Shown one piece after another: positions 5,860 to 6,738 of a stretch of 6,738 nt of DNA. A program made the translations under genes and the position numbers. Location: the NCBI GenBank assembly GCA_021323555.1, contig JAJONP010000110.1, forward strand, positions 1-6,738, in the 5' to 3' direction. Source of the DNA: Gammaproteobacteria bacterium. GTDB taxonomy: Bacteria > Pseudomonadota > Gammaproteobacteria > DSM-16500. The stretch's first letter is position 1; each line of letters begins with the position of its first letter. The notes beneath the pieces were generated by a model. The model was given only the letters and a program-made list of their open reading frames with translations. It made no database searches and had not been told where the DNA came from.

Positions 5860-6012
5860 ACATAAATTTCTATTTTCTAAAAGTTTTTAAATACCAGAAT
5901 AAAATGATCTAAATGCAGGTACCGCCCTTTTTATGAGCTTATTTTACTTAAAAAAACTGCCCAAATAAGATTTTTTAAAAACTAGAAAAACGCAGGGAAA
6001 TGTTAAAATTTA

Positions 6013-6027
6013 AGTGCGATTGCCCTG
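6013..6027. repeat. ISAs1 element right terminal inverted repeat
   Basis: AGTGCGATTGCCCTG, a perfect complement of 4598-4612. Confidence 0.95.
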
Positions 6028-6037
6028 GTGTAAACGG
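6028..6037. repeat. Target-site duplication, right copy, of the ISAs1-family element
   Basis: GTGTAAACGG, identical to 4588-4597 and abutting the right inverted repeat. Confidence 0.93.
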
Positions 6038-6049
6038 CCAACTCGCTGA

Positions 6050-6442
6050 TCAAATTCTCCCTTCAAATTCGATCATAAATCTGGCCAGTGTAGGCTTCCA
6101 ATCACGAATCGGCATTGTCTATTTTTTCGAGATATTTTGCAAGGCCAAATAAATTCGTTTAAATGCAGCTTCATCAGAGGGAAAAACACGTTTGTTTTTC
6201 ATCACTTTCCGTAAGGTCATATTCAACGATTCTATTGCATTCGTTGTATAAATGACTTTTCGGATCTCAAGCGGATAGTCAAAAAACGGCGTGATATTTT
6301 CCCAGTGATTTAACTAAATCTGATTGACAGTCGGATAGCGCGTATTCCATTTCTCAGCAAAGACTGTCAGTGCAGTTTCTGCTTCCTCCAGGGTAGCAGA
6401 ACTATAAATCAGCTTTAAATCCGCCGCTAATTTTTTGCGGTC
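6050..6442 (-). pseudogene. IS256 (mutator-type) family transposase, decayed C-terminal remnant
   Basis: On the minus strand about 130 codons read as the C-terminal third of an IS256-family transposase: [75 protein letters not shown] and TMPIRDWKPTLARF, ending in TGA at 6052-6050. The final catalytic glutamate of the family DDE triad lies in TTNAIESLN; the two aspartates are missing because the N-terminal part is gone. Two in-frame TAG codons (6316-6314 and 6121-6119) stand where the family usually has tryptophan, consistent with single TGG-to-TAG changes. A TGA at 6445-6443 precedes the recognisable part, and homology is not visible beyond it. The gene is dead. Its downstream terminus was interrupted by ISAs1. 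Confidence 0.9.
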
Positions 6443-6445
6443 TCA

Positions 6446-6655
6446 AAATCGCTCGGTAATTAGTCCGACAGTTTCCCTTGGTAATAACACTGCCACATTT
6501 TTCTGCCCTTTTTAGAGGGTTCTGTATGCTACGGTTAGGCGGATCTTTTCAAGGGATGAGTGACAGATAACACCATTAAAACATCTTGCATATATAAATC
6601 AAATGACGACATAGTCAATATAAGAATCTGAATTTACGTTGTCAAGCCCCCCTTT
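6446..6655. other. Unassigned DNA between IS256-family and IS3-family remnants
   Basis: About 210 nt with no supported gene. A plus-strand frame of roughly 36 codons (ending at a TAA near 6574) and a minus-strand frame containing LLPRETVGLITERF (upstream of 6445) are open, but neither has a start or recognised homology. A small hairpin CCCT/AGGG is at 6506-6509 with 6516-6519. Six consecutive C at 6647-6652 lie next to the IS3-type stop codon, where the terminal repeat of that element is expected. The stretch may be a patchwork of mobile-element scraps. Confidence 0.4.
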
Positions 6656-6738
6656 TTAGTACAACGGATTAGTAGAGATTAACTGTTTCTCAATAAATTT
6701 TTTAGGAGATAAATTTCCTAATGATTCATGAGGTCTTT
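6656..6738 (-). CDS. IS3-family transposase (OrfB, integrase-type), C-terminal end only, runs off the right edge
   Basis: Twenty-six codons plus a TAA stop (6658-6656) read RPHESLGNLSPKKF and end in NPLY. The motif R-P-H-x-S/A-L-G-x-x-S/T-P is the hallmark of the C-terminal end of IS3-family OrfB transposases, which have an rve-type DDE integrase core. The catalytic residues lie beyond the window. Downstream of the stop on the minus strand comes AAAAAGGGGGGCTTGACA, a plausible terminal inverted repeat, but the other end is not visible. Whether the gene is intact outside the window cannot be judged. Confidence 0.82.
   Translation of the reverse strand, partial: RPHESLGNLSPKKFIEKQLISTNPLY

Larger units (their letters stand above)
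4598..6027 (+). mobile_element. Complete ISAs1-family insertion sequence
   Basis: The element is 1430 bp, bounded by perfect 15-bp inverted repeats (CAGGGCAATCGCACT at 4598-4612 and its complement at 6013-6027) and a perfect 10-bp target duplication. One intact transposase fills most of it. Non-coding flanks inside the element are 70 bp on the left and about 190 bp on the right. The right flank is A/T-rich and holds the A/T hairpin at 5826-5859. Intact gene, ends and duplication point to a recent insertion, here into the terminus of an older IS256-family element. Confidence 0.95.
6028..6445 (-). mobile_element. Main part of the decayed IS256-family element
   Basis: Holds the transposase remnant and the short sequence between its stop and the ISAs1 target site. 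Together with 4565-4597 it is one older element end split by ISAs1. The other terminus was lost; homology stops abruptly near 6445, suggesting a deletion or replacement junction there. Confidence 0.75.

Noticed and set aside
1..6738. CRISPR array, tRNA or rRNA genes, toxin-antitoxin pair, or a dedicated defence operon
   Set aside because: No regularly spaced repeats, no cloverleaf or rRNA-like stretch, and no gene pair with such signatures was found; the novelty signal is confined to IS structure and the passenger gene.

Overview
The window is AT-rich DNA (roughly one third G+C by eye) from what looks like a gammaproteobacterium. The best taxonomic clue is a Fis protein that aligns closely with the C-terminal half of enterobacterial Fis. 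Low G+C, a dense pile-up of insertion sequences and an adenylation-domain gene would fit an amoeba- or host-associated lineage such as the Legionellales, but that placement is inference.

Layout, left to right. (1) Positions 1-707, minus strand: the N-terminal 235 codons of an NRPS-type amino-acid adenylation enzyme that runs off the left edge. (2) 708-1440: a long AT-rich gap with no gene I can support. (3) 1441-1784: a fis gene whose promoter carries a perfect 14-bp palindrome directly upstream of a consensus -10. (4) 1785-2252: small open frames of uncertain status. (5) 2261-3955: a complete ISL3-family insertion sequence with 24-bp imperfect inverted repeats and a perfect 8-bp target duplication (ATTTATGA). 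Besides its transposase it carries a divergently oriented YciI-family gene as a passenger. (6) 3960-4494: a short, apparently broken reading frame at the insertion site, then a small gene for a protein with one membrane segment and a coiled coil. (7) 4598-6027: a complete ISAs1-family element with 15-bp perfect inverted repeats and a perfect 10-bp target duplication (GTGTAAACGG). It sits inside the terminus of (8) a decayed IS256-family element (about 4565-4597 plus 6028-6445) whose transposase remnant has stop codons. (9) 6656-6738, minus strand: the C-terminal end of an IS3-family transposase that continues past the right edge.

The right two thirds is therefore a mobile-element landing zone with a readable order of events: the IS256-family copy arrived and decayed, and ISAs1 then jumped into its end. 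The ISL3 insertion looks recent because its target duplication is still perfect. The most unusual item is the ISL3 element carrying a YciI-like enzyme gene between its transposase and its end. The host genes that can still be read (adenylation enzyme, Fis, membrane coiled-coil protein) show no obvious shared pathway.
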